A DNA stretch of 64,000 nt, taken from contig NC_063172.1 in NCBI RefSeq assembly GCF_023159225.1, positions 36,956,832 through 37,020,831 on the forward strand, in the 5' to 3' direction. A program made the position numbers and the translations under genes. The stretch comes from Perognathus longimembris pacificus (Eukaryota; Chordata; Mammalia; Rodentia; Heteromyidae). The notes beneath the pieces are model-generated. The model did no database searches. It was given only the letters and a program-made list of their open reading frames with translations, and was not told the origin of the DNA. This document shows, piece after piece, positions 10,573-22,239 of this stretch (within the stretch, counting starts at the first letter, position 1; the number at the start of each line of letters is the position of its first letter).

Positions 10573-12582
10573 AACTAGTATTTCTGCTAATGATTGATTT
10601 TGCTATTCTGGGTCTGTTATTATTCCATGTGAATTTTTGTATTGTTCCCTCCATTTCATTAAAGAATGAAGTTGGGATATTGATGGATATTGCATCAAAT
10701 TTTTGGATAGTCTTTGGCAGTATTGCCATTTTCACGATATTAATACTCCCAATCCAGGAGCATGGGAGATTTTTCCACTTTTTTTGTTGTACTTTAATTT
10801 CCTTTTTCAAGTGTTTAAAGTTTTCATTATAGTTTTTTCACTTCTTTGTTAAGTTACTTCCCAGTGGGGTTTTTTTTTTTTGAGGCTATTACAAAAGCAG
10901 TTGCTTTCCTGATTTCAGCCTTACTCTTCTCATTATTGGCATACAGAAAAGTCAATGATTTTTTGAGGGTTAATTTTATATCCTGCTACTTTGTCAAAGT
11001 TTTGGATCAGCTTGAATAACTTGAAAGTGGAGCCTATGGGGTTCTTTAAATAATGTTATTTGCAAAGAGAGAGTTTTACTTCATCTTCCCCTATTTAGAT
11101 ATCCCTTATGTTTGCATCTTGCCTTATTGCACTGACTAGGAATTCCAATTGTGTATTGAAGAGGAGAGGAGAGAGTGGACATCCTTGTCTTGTTTCTGAT
11201 TTCAGAGGATATGACTTTAACTTTTTGCCATTAATTATAATGCTAGCTATAGGTTTGTCATACACAGCCTTTATTATATTCAGGAATGTTCCATGGATTC
11301 CTAGTTCCTTCAGAGCTTTCATCACAAATGGGTATTGGATCTTGTCAAATGCTTTTTCTTTGTCTTTTGAGATGATCATGTGTTTTTTTTTCCCTTGCTC
11401 CTATTGATGTGTTGAATTATATTAACTGACTTGCATATATCGAACCAGATTTACAACCCTAGAACAAATTCTGTCTGATTATAGTGTATAATTTTTTTAT
11501 GAGTTGTTGAAGTCTATTTCCCAGAATTTGTTCATTAAACAAATGGGTCTATAGTTCTCTTTCGTTGATGAAACTCTTTCTGGTTTGGGGATGAGGGTTA
11601 TGGTGGCTTCATACAGTTAGAATGATCATTATCAAGAAATCTAATAACATCAGATGTTGGCTGGGATGTAGCCAAAAGGGAGTGCTACTACACTGTTGGT
11701 GGGAGTGTAAACTTGCTTAATCACTCTGGAAAGCAGGATCGAGGTTCCTCGAAAGACAAAACATAGAGCTCTCCTATGGCCCAGCAATCCCCCTTCTGAG
11801 CATTTACCCAAAGGACCACAAATAAGCCCATACTAAGCTATCAGCACAGCCATGTGTATTGCAGCACTATTTACCATAGCTAAAATATAGAACTAAACCA
11901 GATGCCCTTCAGTAGATGAATAGATCAAGAAAATGTGGTACATACACACAATGGAATTCTATGCTTCCATCAGAAAGAATGACATTGCCTCATTCGTAAA
12001 GAAATGGAAAGACTTGGAAAATCATATTAAGTGAAGTAAGCCACACTCAAAAAACATCAATTTCATGGTTTGCCTCATTGGTAATAATTAGTATATGTCT
12101 AGGATAGTCCTAGCATAGGATCACAATAGCTCAATAGTACACAATAGCTCATGTACACATAGCCATATAAGATGATGCTAATCGAAATGAACTCCAAGAT
12201 ATGGAAATAAGAGGTTTTTCTTTGTTGTTCTTTTTAATATATTGTGTGAAATTATTTCTTTTTTCTTTCTTTTTCTCCTATGGCTTATCCCCATTGTCAC
12301 TGTATTTTATTTTGGTACCCTGGTTATCGTATATACATTTATTTGAAATAGGGAAGGGAATTAGGGGAACAAAAAAATAGGGAGACAAAAGACAAAGGGT
12401 GAATCAATGCAAGAGCCATAGTCATAAGACAGTATTTTGGAAATGAATTGTACAAGGGTTTGGGGATAAAGGAAAGCGGGAGAAAAATGAGGGAGGGGAT
12501 AACAAGTTTGATAAGAAATATACTTACTACCTATGCATCTAACTGAACCCTTCTGTATATCACCTTGACAATAAAATAAAAA
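10573..12582 (+). mobile_element. Twin-primed L1: inverted RT segment plus 3' end
   Basis: 10573 to about 11628 encodes L1 ORF2 on the minus strand. It includes the reverse transcriptase block ([11 protein letters not shown] near 11330, [13 protein letters not shown] near 11180) and the downstream [14 protein letters not shown] segment. From about 11628 to 12582 the plus strand encodes the ORF2 C-terminal region (a CWLGCSQKG, LLHCWWECK-type block near 11660-11715), the ORF2 end and the 3' UTR with a short A-rich tail. A 9-bp duplication TGTCTTTAA flanks the whole unit (10564-10572 and 12583-12591). This is twin priming; roughly 200 codons of ORF2 between the two halves were lost. Both halves carry frame breaks. 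The RT catalytic pair reads Asn-Asn. It cannot be functional. Confidence 0.85.
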
Positions 12583-12591
12583 TGTCTTTAA

Positions 12592-13970
12592 TGAAGAAAC
12601 CAATAACAACTATTAACAGGAGATGCATCCCACTCCCCACCTCAACTAATCTTGTCAATTTCTAGAAGGTTCTCTCAATAAATCACACATAAATATATAG
12701 TATATTTGGTTGCAAATTATAAAAAAAATTCTGTATACATATTAAAGAAGTTGCTTAAAGGGATATAGAACAGTTAGTATGTGAATGTTAAAAACTCTCA
12801 TCTTAGTCATTGATATCTAGTCTTCAATTATAATTAAATGACTGACCAAGTTTATAATATTAGTTTTGAATATGCCATAAAACATTAAGAAATAATTTTT
12901 TGAAATGTGCTTCAGTTTTCTTTGTTCTATCTCTCCTATTTTTGGTTATTTTTATCAAGTGTAAGAGTATAATATCTTTCATTATCTGTCATAAAAGTCA
13001 TAGCTGGCATTTCTGTGAGAAAAGCCAGATCACTATATAAGAACATGTTTAAGTAATAACATTTTACATGCTACAGAGCTTTCAGAAATGAAGATTCAAA
13101 TATCCAGGGAAAGGTGTCCATTATATATGCTTAGTTTTGATGGAGAATGAATGTTGTAGAAGTGTGATTGAGTGAAAGGATGTGATGCAATAGTGATGGA
13201 GTGAGGGTGGGAATCCATAGGCCTGTCCAGATCATTCTAGAACTGTCTGCATAACATGGTTTGAGGTAGAGCTGTCCTAGATGGAAGGTCTTCAAGGGAG
13301 AAGTGTGAAGTTTCATGGCTAGTTTTGGAGTAGAAATATTCCATTTTTGAATGTGGCACAATTGGAAGGAAGAATTGTGGTTTGGGAAAAATGAGCAGGT
13401 TTCAGAGAAACTTTGTTTTCAAGGATGTTTCCAGGGCTTTCTAGTCTCCTCTTTTTCAGAGTACCCATTGAGGTATTCCTTACTTTGGTATATTATTTTA
13501 TGAGCCTCAACATAAATAACATGTAGTAATATGAAAAGTAAATCCTTCTTGACAATTGTCTCATTGATGTATTTTTATAAACTAACATTCTACCTTATAC
13601 TTAATTCATCATTCTCTTTGAGCAATAAACATGCTAACCTTTTCTCCATGTGACTTGGGGAAGGCCACCTTCCCCATTGGTCTGCCCTGGATAATTATCA
13701 CTCTGTTGCAGTGTGTACTCAAGAGGCTTCCTTCAGTTTTCATGAGTTTGGCAAACTCTTAAACCTGGCTTTGTTTTCACATTCTTTTGCCAAAATCCAG
13801 TTACCTTAGGGAACAAGCCAGAGTCTCTGATGACTTCTATTATGAAAACAAAGTGTCATTTAAGCAGAGAATACATAAAATGAAGATGTTGCTAGGTCTT
13901 CCATTAGCTAATACTCAAAAAATTTGAGGTATTACTATTTTAGCGTTGAAAATGCAACTTTGAGCTGGGA
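12592..13970. other. Unique DNA
   Basis: No gene or repeat recognised. A 76-codon frame at 13131-13361 (-) has no recognisable features. Confidence 0.45.
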
Positions 13971-14190
13971 ACCAGTGAACACATAGTCTAGGTGCTGTCC
14001 CTGAACTTTTCATGTTCAAGGCTAGCACTCTGCCACTTAAGCCACTGTTTCACTTTTGTCTTTTTAATGGTTAATTAGAGATAAGGGTCTCATGGACTTT
14101 CCTGCCAGGCTGGCTTCAGGCTACCTCGACTTTCAGATCTCAGCTTCCTGAGTATCTAAGATTACAAGCATCAGCCACTGGAGTCTGGCC
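13971..14190 (-). mobile_element. Older B1+ID-type dimeric SINE
   Basis: Nearly full length. The right monomer is visible as GTGCTGTCCCTGAAC, AAGGCTAGCACTCTGCCACT and AAGCCACTG. The B1-like half is visible as AATTAGAGATAAGGGTCTCA, TGGACTTTCCTGCCAGGC and CAGATCTCAGCTTCCTGAGT, ending ATCAGCCACTGG. Confidence 0.8.
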
Positions 14191-14285
14191 TTCTTGAACT
14201 TTTTTATTCCCAAAATGTCCTTGAACTTCAGTCTTCTGTCTCTTACATAGCTAGGATTATAGGCTTGAACCACCATACTTGGGTG
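14191..14285 (-). mobile_element. B1-like monomer fragment
   Basis: The plus-strand pieces TCCTTGAACTTCAG, AGCTAGGATTATAGGC and GAACCACCATACTTGG match the reverse complement of the B1 5' region (…ccgagtgtggtggttcaagcctataatcctagct…). It abuts the previous SINE in the same orientation. Confidence 0.6.
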
Positions 14286-14344
14286 GCATTCATATTTTGA
14301 TTATAACTGAAACCTGAAATTCAAATTGACTTCACTATTAGTTA

Positions 14345-14490
14345 TTTAATTACTTATTCTCAGTAAGTCTCTATTTTCTCATCTGTAGAGTAGAAATAGC
14401 AAGAGCTCATAACTGTGAGATGGTTGTAAGGATCACATTAAAGGATGTCTGTTATGCTCTACATTATCAATAATAGAAGTTATTATTATT
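14345..14490 (+). mobile_element. MIR fragment
   Basis: TCTCTATTTTCTCATCTG, TAGAGTAGAAATAGC, GAGATGGTTGTAAGGATC and ACATTATCAATAATAG follow the MIR core and 3' order. Confidence 0.6.
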
Positions 14491-15536
14491 GTTGTCCTAA
14501 TTTTTATAGCCTTACCAAATAAGCCTCAAATACCCATGGCTGAGATAGACAGCTAATGGAAGTCACTTTATAAAAAATAAACATTTAAAGTATAATGTAT
14601 ATGGTTGTTACAGTTATTAACATCAATAAGTAACGATAGCAATACACTTTGGATAAGTTCCATTTTGAAAAACCCACTTTCAAAGAAGTGTTTCTGGGAA
14701 TAACTTCTAAGCAAGAATTTGATGCATAATTTCTGTCCATGACTTCAATCCTGTGGGCATCGTCTGTCATTAGTGACAAGTACCTAGAACCCAGACATAA
14801 TTCCCTTAAGTATTTGAAAGAACTACAGGAAGGTAAATTTTTTGGCAGCTGAACAGTGTAACCAATCACTGTATCATTATTACATGCTATGGCTGATGTA
14901 CTTTTTGGCCTGGATTTCTATGGAACATAACTTAGCAAATGATTTTACCTCTGTGAGCTTTTGAGTAGCACAGATGGAGACACAAAAGCCATGTGAGAGA
15001 GCAAATGGCCTTCATGCTTCTGAAATTAGTGACTTTGGTAGATCAAATAAATTTATATGAAAGTAATAACCAGTGACTTTTTTTTAAATAAAATATGTTT
15101 GCATCATTTAATAATGAATAACCTCTTACTTATAGGTATATTTCAATGACACTTGAAAATTTCTAAATAGTACAAAACTAGGGATGCTAGCTAGACCACT
15201 GAATTTTATAAACAGATTATTTTCATTAGGGCATGGAATAACAGTGATTTTTTCCCCCATTGAGTTGCACTGAGTACCTCAATAATCTTGCTAAAAGCAT
15301 TTGTTCTGGGTAAAAAATAGCAGCATAGTTTGCAGATGGGACAATGGGAAATTTCAACTCCTTCCATCTTCTATGTAAGAGATGATAAAGCGAAAATCAC
15401 ATCATAATTGGAAAATTTAGTTTTTGAATTATAACACCAATGCATATTGTCTGAACCTTTATTGCAATTGTCTTCCTATAGGTAAAGATAGCATCAGTAC
15501 CACTATTTTCCAGATGCACAGGCTATTTGCCACAGT
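14491..15536. other. Unique DNA
   Basis: No gene or clear repeat. A 94-codon frame at 14585-14869 (-) is unrecognised and lacks any supporting signal. Confidence 0.45.
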
Positions 15537-15547
15537 CTTGTTAGTCA

Positions 15548-15549
<2 letters not shown>

Positions 15550-15588
<39 letters not shown>

Positions 15589-15776
15589 CAGTCCTGGGCC
15601 TTGGACTCAGGGCCTGAGCACCATCCCTGGCTTCTTCCCGCTCAAGGCTAGCACTCTGCCACCTGAACCACAGCGCCCCTTCTGGCCGTTTTCCATATAT
15701 GTGGTGCTGGGGAATCGAACCGAGAGCTTCATGTGTAGGAGGCAAGCACTCTTGCCACTAGGCCATATTCCCAGCC
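15550..15776 (-). mobile_element. IDL-Geo-type SINE (copy 3), 'GAGAGCTTCATGTG' variant
   Basis: A T tract of about 37 bases, then the complete dimer on the minus strand. A perfect 13-bp target-site duplication CTTGTTAGTCAAG lies at 15537-15549 and 15777-15789. Inside it, GCGCCCCTTCTGG, GTTTTCCATATATG, GAGAGCTTCATGTGTAGGAG and GCACCATCCC differ from most copies here but are shared with the copy at 48069-48298, suggesting a subfamily. Confidence 0.93.
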
Positions 15777-15789
15777 CTTGTTAGTCAAG

Positions 15790-18324
15790 ATTTAGTACAT
15801 AAGGAGTGACTTCAATATCTCTCTGCTCTCTATATCATAGTCCTCTGTGTCATTATAAAGTGCTTTTTAGTTACCGAGTCACTATTTTAGATTGTCAACT
15901 CCAGTTCTTTGGGAACAGAAGATTGAGATCAAGAGGGTGTTCCTCAGGTAACAGAGAAAAATTCTCCCAAGGAGACTGCCTCATAACACCTCACAAGATA
16001 AGTAGGGCCCTAAGGCAGAGGCAGAGAATTGCTATCAGTAATTCAACAATTTGACAAATGGTTGCACACTAAAAAGCAGACCAACTGTGAATCTAGAAGA
16101 TGGGAACCTGTAGTGTCAGTGCTGATTTCACCAAAACAAGGAGAAAATTGGAAAAGGGAGAGAAGACAGAGGCAAGAGGGAATAAACTAAATGATTCTGA
16201 TCCCCTTCTTGGGTTCTTGGGTCTTTTCTGGTTTGGAAGGATTAGTTGCTATGGGGCCTGAGTCTCTGCACAACAGGTGCCCCCTCAGAAATGTTTGACT
16301 GACTAGGGAATGGAGAGAGAAAGGAAACAAGAAAACACTGGAGAAAGAAACAGATATTAGAAAGTTAGCTGGATTCTCATTTTGATTTGTAGAAGAAAGA
16401 ACTTCATTCCTCAGTAGAGATAGATATTGTCAGGGACTAGATAGATGGAGGGAATGACCAATGAGATTGGTTATCTATCTCAGTCTCTCTAGAATGCCAT
16501 TTTATATTGAGGCAAAATGTCTCTTCTGTGAATGTCATCATTCTGGATTTTCACAGCAGATAATGGGATTGTAGAATAGGGCAAATGGGTAGCAACATAC
16601 ACAGAACGACCCAGACAACTCTGGCAGCTCCCTGCCTCACTCTCTCCTTAGCTGTGAATATACACCCTTGAACGAATTTTGCAACAAACTTGTGTGGAGA
16701 ACAGCCAAATTTTGCAGATTCAGTACACTGAAAATGTCATAACAATATGAAGAATGGTAATTTCCCCTAGGAAATTATGTTTTATGTGCTAGAAGCTTGC
16801 ATACACTTTTGCATTCTTTCTCTCTTTTTCTGTGACATTTTCTCATCTTTGTGCTTTGTTAGTATTATGGAACCAGCCATTGGTGTGAAAAAGAGCTGTC
16901 AAACATAATACAGAATTCTATAAAACTCTGAAAATTGAAACTCTTAGTCACTACACGGGGCCCAATTTCAGGTGCATTACATGCTCTGTCATAGCGAGTA
17001 AGGCTGTGCTTCAAACTCTGTCACTATTACAGCTCCACGTTTCACCTATCATTCAATGGCTGCAGTATTTCCTCCCTCTCCCCCTTGAGAATAAAACGCT
17101 TTATCCAATGCATTTGTGCTGAGCAGTGATGAGAATGACAGCACTCAGCAATGCCAAAAGCATTCAGGGAATTTAATCTCAATTCCAAATGCTTAGCTCA
17201 ATTTCTGCACAGTCACTGAGGATATTAAAGGGTTGGTGGAAATAGTTTTGAAGTATTCTAGTCATACAACAACAGGGAAACAAAGAATCTCAGATGTAGA
17301 TAGGAAATTATTTTTAAAACCTTCATACAAAGATGTGAAAGCAAGGAGTCTTTTCTGGAACAACTGCCAACTTTTCAGAACTGATTGAACACAGAACACA
17401 CTGCCATTCAATTTGACAATGAAGATCCAAAGACATAAGCTATTTTCATTTCTAATTATTTAGGAAAGGCATTTTTGGGAATTAATGTGTGCCAGTAATA
17501 TAAATCTTAAAGTTTATTGGTATGTCAGTTTCATAGAGGTAGAAGTAAGTATCAAACAAATCTGTGACGCCATATTTCATCTGAAGATGTGTTGGTAAGT
17601 CATTATGATTTCTTCTTGGATAGCCTTACTTATTTGTTTTTTTACAGGTGTACTTCTCTTTTAACACTGGTGTAGGGGCATAGGGGATTTTATTAGTTGG
17701 ATGTTTGTAATCTTTACCTTCTAAGACACCAACTCTAAGGATTATGCATAAGGAATACTTACACTTGAAATGACCTATATCTTATCAGAGTATAAATAAT
17801 ATTGAACATCTGTGATTTTATTGGAAGAATGGAGTGGAAATAGTGTTGAGTAGAAACTGGTAAGGAGAAAGCACAAGGAGGAATGAAAGTTGGACAAGGG
17901 GGACTAAAATGCGTTACAGAGAAGGAACTGATTCTGGTTTTCTGTTGCAAAGTAGAGTAACAATTGGTTACAGCAATCTTACAATATATTTCAAAATAAC
18001 TACAATAGAAGACGGTAAAGTTTCCAACACATAGAAATGAAAAGTGTGAGGAGAAAAAAGTAATTATACTAATTTATATACATGTATGAAGTATTGTACT
18101 GCACCTCAGAAGTATAACTATTATGTCTTAAGGAAAATATAAAAGGTGATTGATTTTGTTGCCAGCATATTTGATATGAATGGAACATCTTGTAATTGTG
18201 GGCCATATTAATACTTCTTTTTACAGTTAAGTTTGTACAACTCACATATCTTGAATGAGAAACATGAAATATGAAAGCATGTTTATTATGAAATATGAAA
18301 GTATGTTTACGTATGTGCACATTT
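15790..18324. other. Unique, SINE-free and LINE-free DNA
   Basis: 2.5 kb without a recognisable repeat or gene. The part around 16930-17300 is less AT-biased and could contain a conserved noncoding element, which cannot be judged without alignment. Confidence 0.5.
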
Positions 18325-18340
18325 ATTTCTCTCTCTCTCT

Positions 18341-18550
18341 TTTTTTTTTTTTTTTTTTGCCAGTCCTAGGCCGTGAACTCAGGGCCTGAGCACTGTCCCT
18401 GGCTTCTTTTTGCTCAAGGCTAGCACTCTGCCACTTGAGCCACAGCACTACTTCTGGCCATTTTCTGTATATGTGGTGCTGAGGAATCGAACCCAGGGCC
18501 TCATGTATACGAGGCAAACACTCTTGCCACTAGGCCATATTCCCAGCCCT
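18341..18550 (-). mobile_element. IDL-Geo-type dimeric SINE (copy 4)
   Basis: T tract, complete dimer, ending ATTCCCAGCCCT. A 10-bp target-site duplication ATTTCTCTCT lies at 18325-18334 and 18551-18560; the left copy runs into a CT repeat, so its exact limit is uncertain. Confidence 0.9.
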
Positions 18551-18560
18551 ATTTCTCTCT

Positions 18561-18840
18561 TGATTCCTCTTACATACTTTCCTTATTCTCCCATCCATTC
18601 CCCAACTCATCATTAGTTAATCTTACAGTAAAGGATTTTTCTGGGCATTATTTGGGAATACGACTTGAACTCAGTTTGCGTTCTGCATCCTGACTTCAGT
18701 ATGATTCTGCCAAGTGATTATTGCACTTCACTGGAAAACCTTTTTTTCCATTATAGTGCCAGTATCTCTTAACAAGGAACTTGACATCTATTTCATTTGG
18801 CTGAAGTTTACTGAAGAATGAAGTTAATAAAGGAAGGGTA
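18561..18840. other. Unique DNA
   Basis: Nothing recognised. Confidence 0.4.
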
Positions 18841-18849
18841 ATCCTTTAA

Positions 18850-21800
18850 AAAATTTTTATTTCAAGGTGGTGTACAGAGGGGTTACAATTACATATGTAA
18901 AGGAATAAGTACATTTCTTGTTAAAGTTGTTAACTGCCCCCTCATTTTTTCTCCCACCTTCCCTCCCCCCCTAGTTGCACAGTTAGTTTACAACATGTTG
19001 TCTTGTAAGTACTGCTGTTGCATTGTTTCACTTTTTAAACTTTGTCTCGCTATTAGGATGTTCCCCTTTGCATCCCTGATTCAGACAAACATATATACAA
19101 TACCCAGAGTACCAAAATCAAATACAGTAACAATAGGGGCTAAACTGTAGGGAAGATAAACAAAATAAAAATGAAATAATTTCACATAGTGCATTAAAAA
19201 TAAGAACAACAGTGAAAAACCACTTGTTTCCATATCTTAGAGTTAATTTCCTTTAGCATCAACTATGTGTTCATACGTATATGGCTACTAAGCTATTGTG
19301 ATCATCTGCCAGGACTTCAGTGAGGGAAACCAGAGTCTATATTTCTATGGGTCTGGCTCACTTCACATAATATGATTTTTTCCAAGTATTTCATTTCCTT
19401 ACAAATGGGTAAAGTCATTCTTTCTGATAGAAGCATAGAATTCCATTATGTATATATACCACAATTTCTTGATCCATTTTCTGCTGAGGGGCATCTGGGT
19501 TAGTTCCATATTTTTGCAATGGTAAATAGTGCTGCAATGATGCAGTCACATTTGTCCAAGCTTTCTTTCATTTGTTGCATTTCTGGGCCCTTATTAAGGA
19601 AGTTTTGTCCCATGACAAGGAGCCCAAGCACTTCTCCTATCCCTTCTTGTAGTGTTTTCAGAGTATCTGATTTTACTTCGAGGTATTTGATCCATTTGGA
19701 ACTGATTTGGGTGCAGGGTGACATATAGGGATCCAGTTTTAGTTTGTTGCAGGTGTTGCACCAGTTTTGCCAGCACCATTTTTTTGAAGAGGCTATCTTT
19801 CTTCCATCCTATTTTTATTTTTAGCTCTTTTATCAACGTTTAAGTGGGTATAGGTAGGTAGGTTCATTTCTAGGTCTTCAGTTCTATTCCATTGGTCCTC
19901 AGGCCTGTTCTTTGCCAATACCAATCTGTTTTTATTACTATAGCTTTGTAATACAGCTTGAAGTTTGGTATTGTACTTCTTCCAGCACTATTCTTTCTAC
20001 TTAGGATTCCTTTTGCTATTCAGGGATATTTATTGTTCCAAATGAATTTCTGGATTGCTTCCTTTATTTCATTACTGCAGAGCCTCTTCTAAACGGCAAA
20101 TGACATAGCATGCAAAATAATCAGAAAGCCACAGATTGGGAGAAAATCTTTACCTGCCATACAATGGACAAAGGCCTCATATCTAAAATATATGCAGAAC
20201 TCAGAAAATTAAATTCCTCCAAAACAAATCCTCAAAGAACCAATGGCATCCTCAACAAATGAGTCAAAGATCTAAAAAGAGACTTCTCTGAAGAGGAAAT
20301 GAGAATGCCCAAGAGACACATGAAGAAGTCCTCTACATTACTGGCCATAAAAGAAATGCAAATCAAAACAACACTGAGATTCCACCTCACCCCAGTAAGA
20401 CTCTCCATTATCAGGAAAAATAAGAATAACAAATACTGGAGGGGATGTGGCCAAAAGGGAACCCTACTACATTGTTGGTGGGAATGTAAACTCTGGAAAG
20501 GAGTGTGGAGGTTCCTCAGAAGGCTAAACATAGAGTTCCATTACAACCCAGCAGTCCCATTTTTGGGCATGTATCCAAAAGATTATAAGCAAGACTTCAC
20601 CAAAGCCACCAGAAGAACTATATTCATTGCAACCAATTTGTCATTGCTAAAATATGGAACCAACCCAGAATCCCCTCAGTAGATGAGTAGATCAAGAAAA
20701 TGTGGTACATATATACAATGGAATCCTATGCCTCTATCAGAAAGAATGACATTGCTCCATTCATAAAGAAATGGAAGGACTTGGAAAAAAAATCATACCA
20801 AGTGAAGTGAGCCAGACCCAATAAAACATGAACTGTATGGTCTCCCTCATAGGGAGTAATTAGTACATTTCCAGGATAGATATAGTAGAAGATCACAATG
20901 GGTATCCCCATATGAACACACAAGATAATGCTAAGCAAAATGAATGGCATGTTATGGAAATAAGTAGTATATCATTTTTTGTAGTTAATTTCAACATGCA
21001 TTGTAAAACTTTATTTTTTTCCCCTTCTCATCTTCCCTTCCTGTGGCTTTACTCCGCTATTACTGTAACTGATCTTAATACCCCAGATACTGTATATATG
21101 TGTATGGTAACTAAGGAAGGGAAAGGGAATACAAAAATCGAGATACAAAGGACATAAAGACTAACCATTGCAATACAGATACTCACAAAACCAATTGGTA
21201 TTAACCAACTATACAACTCATGGGGGAGGGAGGGAACTGGGGAGGGAGGAAATGGGGGGGCTGTGAAGGAGGAGTTCACAAGTTTGGTAAGAAAGTGTAC
21301 TTCCCTTACATATGAAACTGTAACCCCTCTGTATATCACTTTGACAAAAAAGAAGAAAAAAATAGTGCTGCAATGAACATGATTGTGCTGGTAGCTTTAC
21401 TATGGGCTTGTTTGTGATCCTTTGGGTAAATGCCCAAAAGTGCGATTGCTGGGTCATAAGGGACCTCTATGTTTAGCTTTTTGAGGAAGCTCCATCCTGC
21501 TTTCCAGAGTGATTGAACAAGTTTATACTCCCACCAACAGTGTAGTAGGGTTCCCTTTTGGCCACATCCCCTCCAGCATTTGTTATTCTTACTTTTCCTG
21601 ATAATGGAGATTCATACTGGAGTGAGGTAGAATCTCAGTGTTGTTTTGTTTTGCATTTCTTTTATGGCCCATGATATTGAGCACTTCTTCATGTGCCTGT
21701 TGGGCATTCTCATTTCCTCTTCAGAAAAGTCTCTCTTTAAGTCTTTAGCCCATTTTCTAAGGGGGAAGTTGTGTCAAGATTTGTTTTGGGGGGACTTAAT

Positions 21801-21860
21801 TTTTTGAGTTCTAACTATATTTTAGATACGAGGCCCTTGTCTGTTATTTGGCTAGTGAAG
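18850..21860 (-). mobile_element. Host L1 (3' half), split by a younger L1
   Basis: 18850-19540 is an L1 3' UTR and ORF2 C terminus on the minus strand: TACAGAGGGGTTACA near the tail, a C-rich tract at 18941-18972, and the block at 19440-19500 that reads as the WYIYT/ML-type C terminus in reverse. The same element resumes at 21361 with AATAGTGCTGCAATGA and runs to about 21860, covering the ORF2 CWWECKL region in reverse. The two parts are contiguous in L1 coordinates once the insert is removed. A 9-bp near-match ATCCTTTAA (18841-18849) / ATCTTTTAA (21861-21869) may be its own target-site duplication. The coding part is broken. Confidence 0.85.
19541..21360 (+). mobile_element. Twin-primed L1 inserted inside another L1
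   Basis: A perfect 16-bp target-site duplication AATAGTGCTGCAATGA lies at 19525-19540 and 21361-21376. 19541 to about 20078 is inverted and encodes ORF2 on the minus strand (WIKYLEVKSDTLKTLQEGIG, then WKKDSLFKKM upstream). About 20079-21360 is direct and encodes the adjacent ORF2 C-terminal part (a HMKKSSTLLAIKEMQIKT block followed by [19 protein letters not shown], 20320-20500), the 3' UTR with a G-rich tract (21222-21265) and an A-rich tail. In L1 coordinates the inverted part stops almost where the direct part begins. A 127-codon frame (20299-20682) survives, but the ORF2 fragment as a whole is broken by stops. Confidence 0.92.
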
Positions 21861-22011
21861 ATCTTTTAACAAATATATCAGGATACTTTCGGAAGAACCA
21901 AGTGAGCTTCATCTAAGAATTCTTCAACATTACTTAGGAGTATTAGTGATTGTATTATTATAAATAATGACATGACAGAAAAACATGTCGCATTTTACAT
22001 CACTAACTCAT

Positions 22012-22165
22012 TTAACCAGGCACTTGGTGTTGTAATATTGTCATGTTTTTGAAGGTGAAAAATTGAGGATGAAAAAGATGAATTCACTGAACTCCAAATG
22101 CTGGATTCAAACTTAGGCACACCAACTTTAAAACTTGTGCTCTTCACTGCTGAATATTCTTTATC
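22012..22165 (-). mobile_element. MIR fragment
   Basis: AAAATTGAGGATGAAAAAGA, ATTCACTGAACTCC, TGGATTCAAACTTAGGC and AACTTGTGCTCTTCACTGC follow the reverse complement of the MIR 5' half (…gaggaaactgaggc … gaacccagg … tgctcttaaccac…). Confidence 0.5.
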
Positions 22166-22239
22166 AACAAGTTTGCAAATTTGATTTCTCACTTTCCTGA
22201 ATTATTTTTGTTATTATTATTGTTTTTACTGTTTTTCTT

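Noticed and set aside
10349..10810. 153-codon minus-strand frame as a novel gene
   Set aside because: Above 10572 it is L1 ORF2; below that it is flanking DNA beyond the L1 target-site duplication that stays open by chance.
15545..15745. Repeated small proteins with a PRPRTGKKKK-like end (also at 18323, 28201, 52252)
   Set aside because: All are minus-strand frames through IDL-Geo copies and their A tails, not a gene family.
20299..20682. 127-codon frame as a host gene
   Set aside because: It is the ORF2 C-terminal segment of the inner L1 (LLHCWWECKL and neighbouring motifs).
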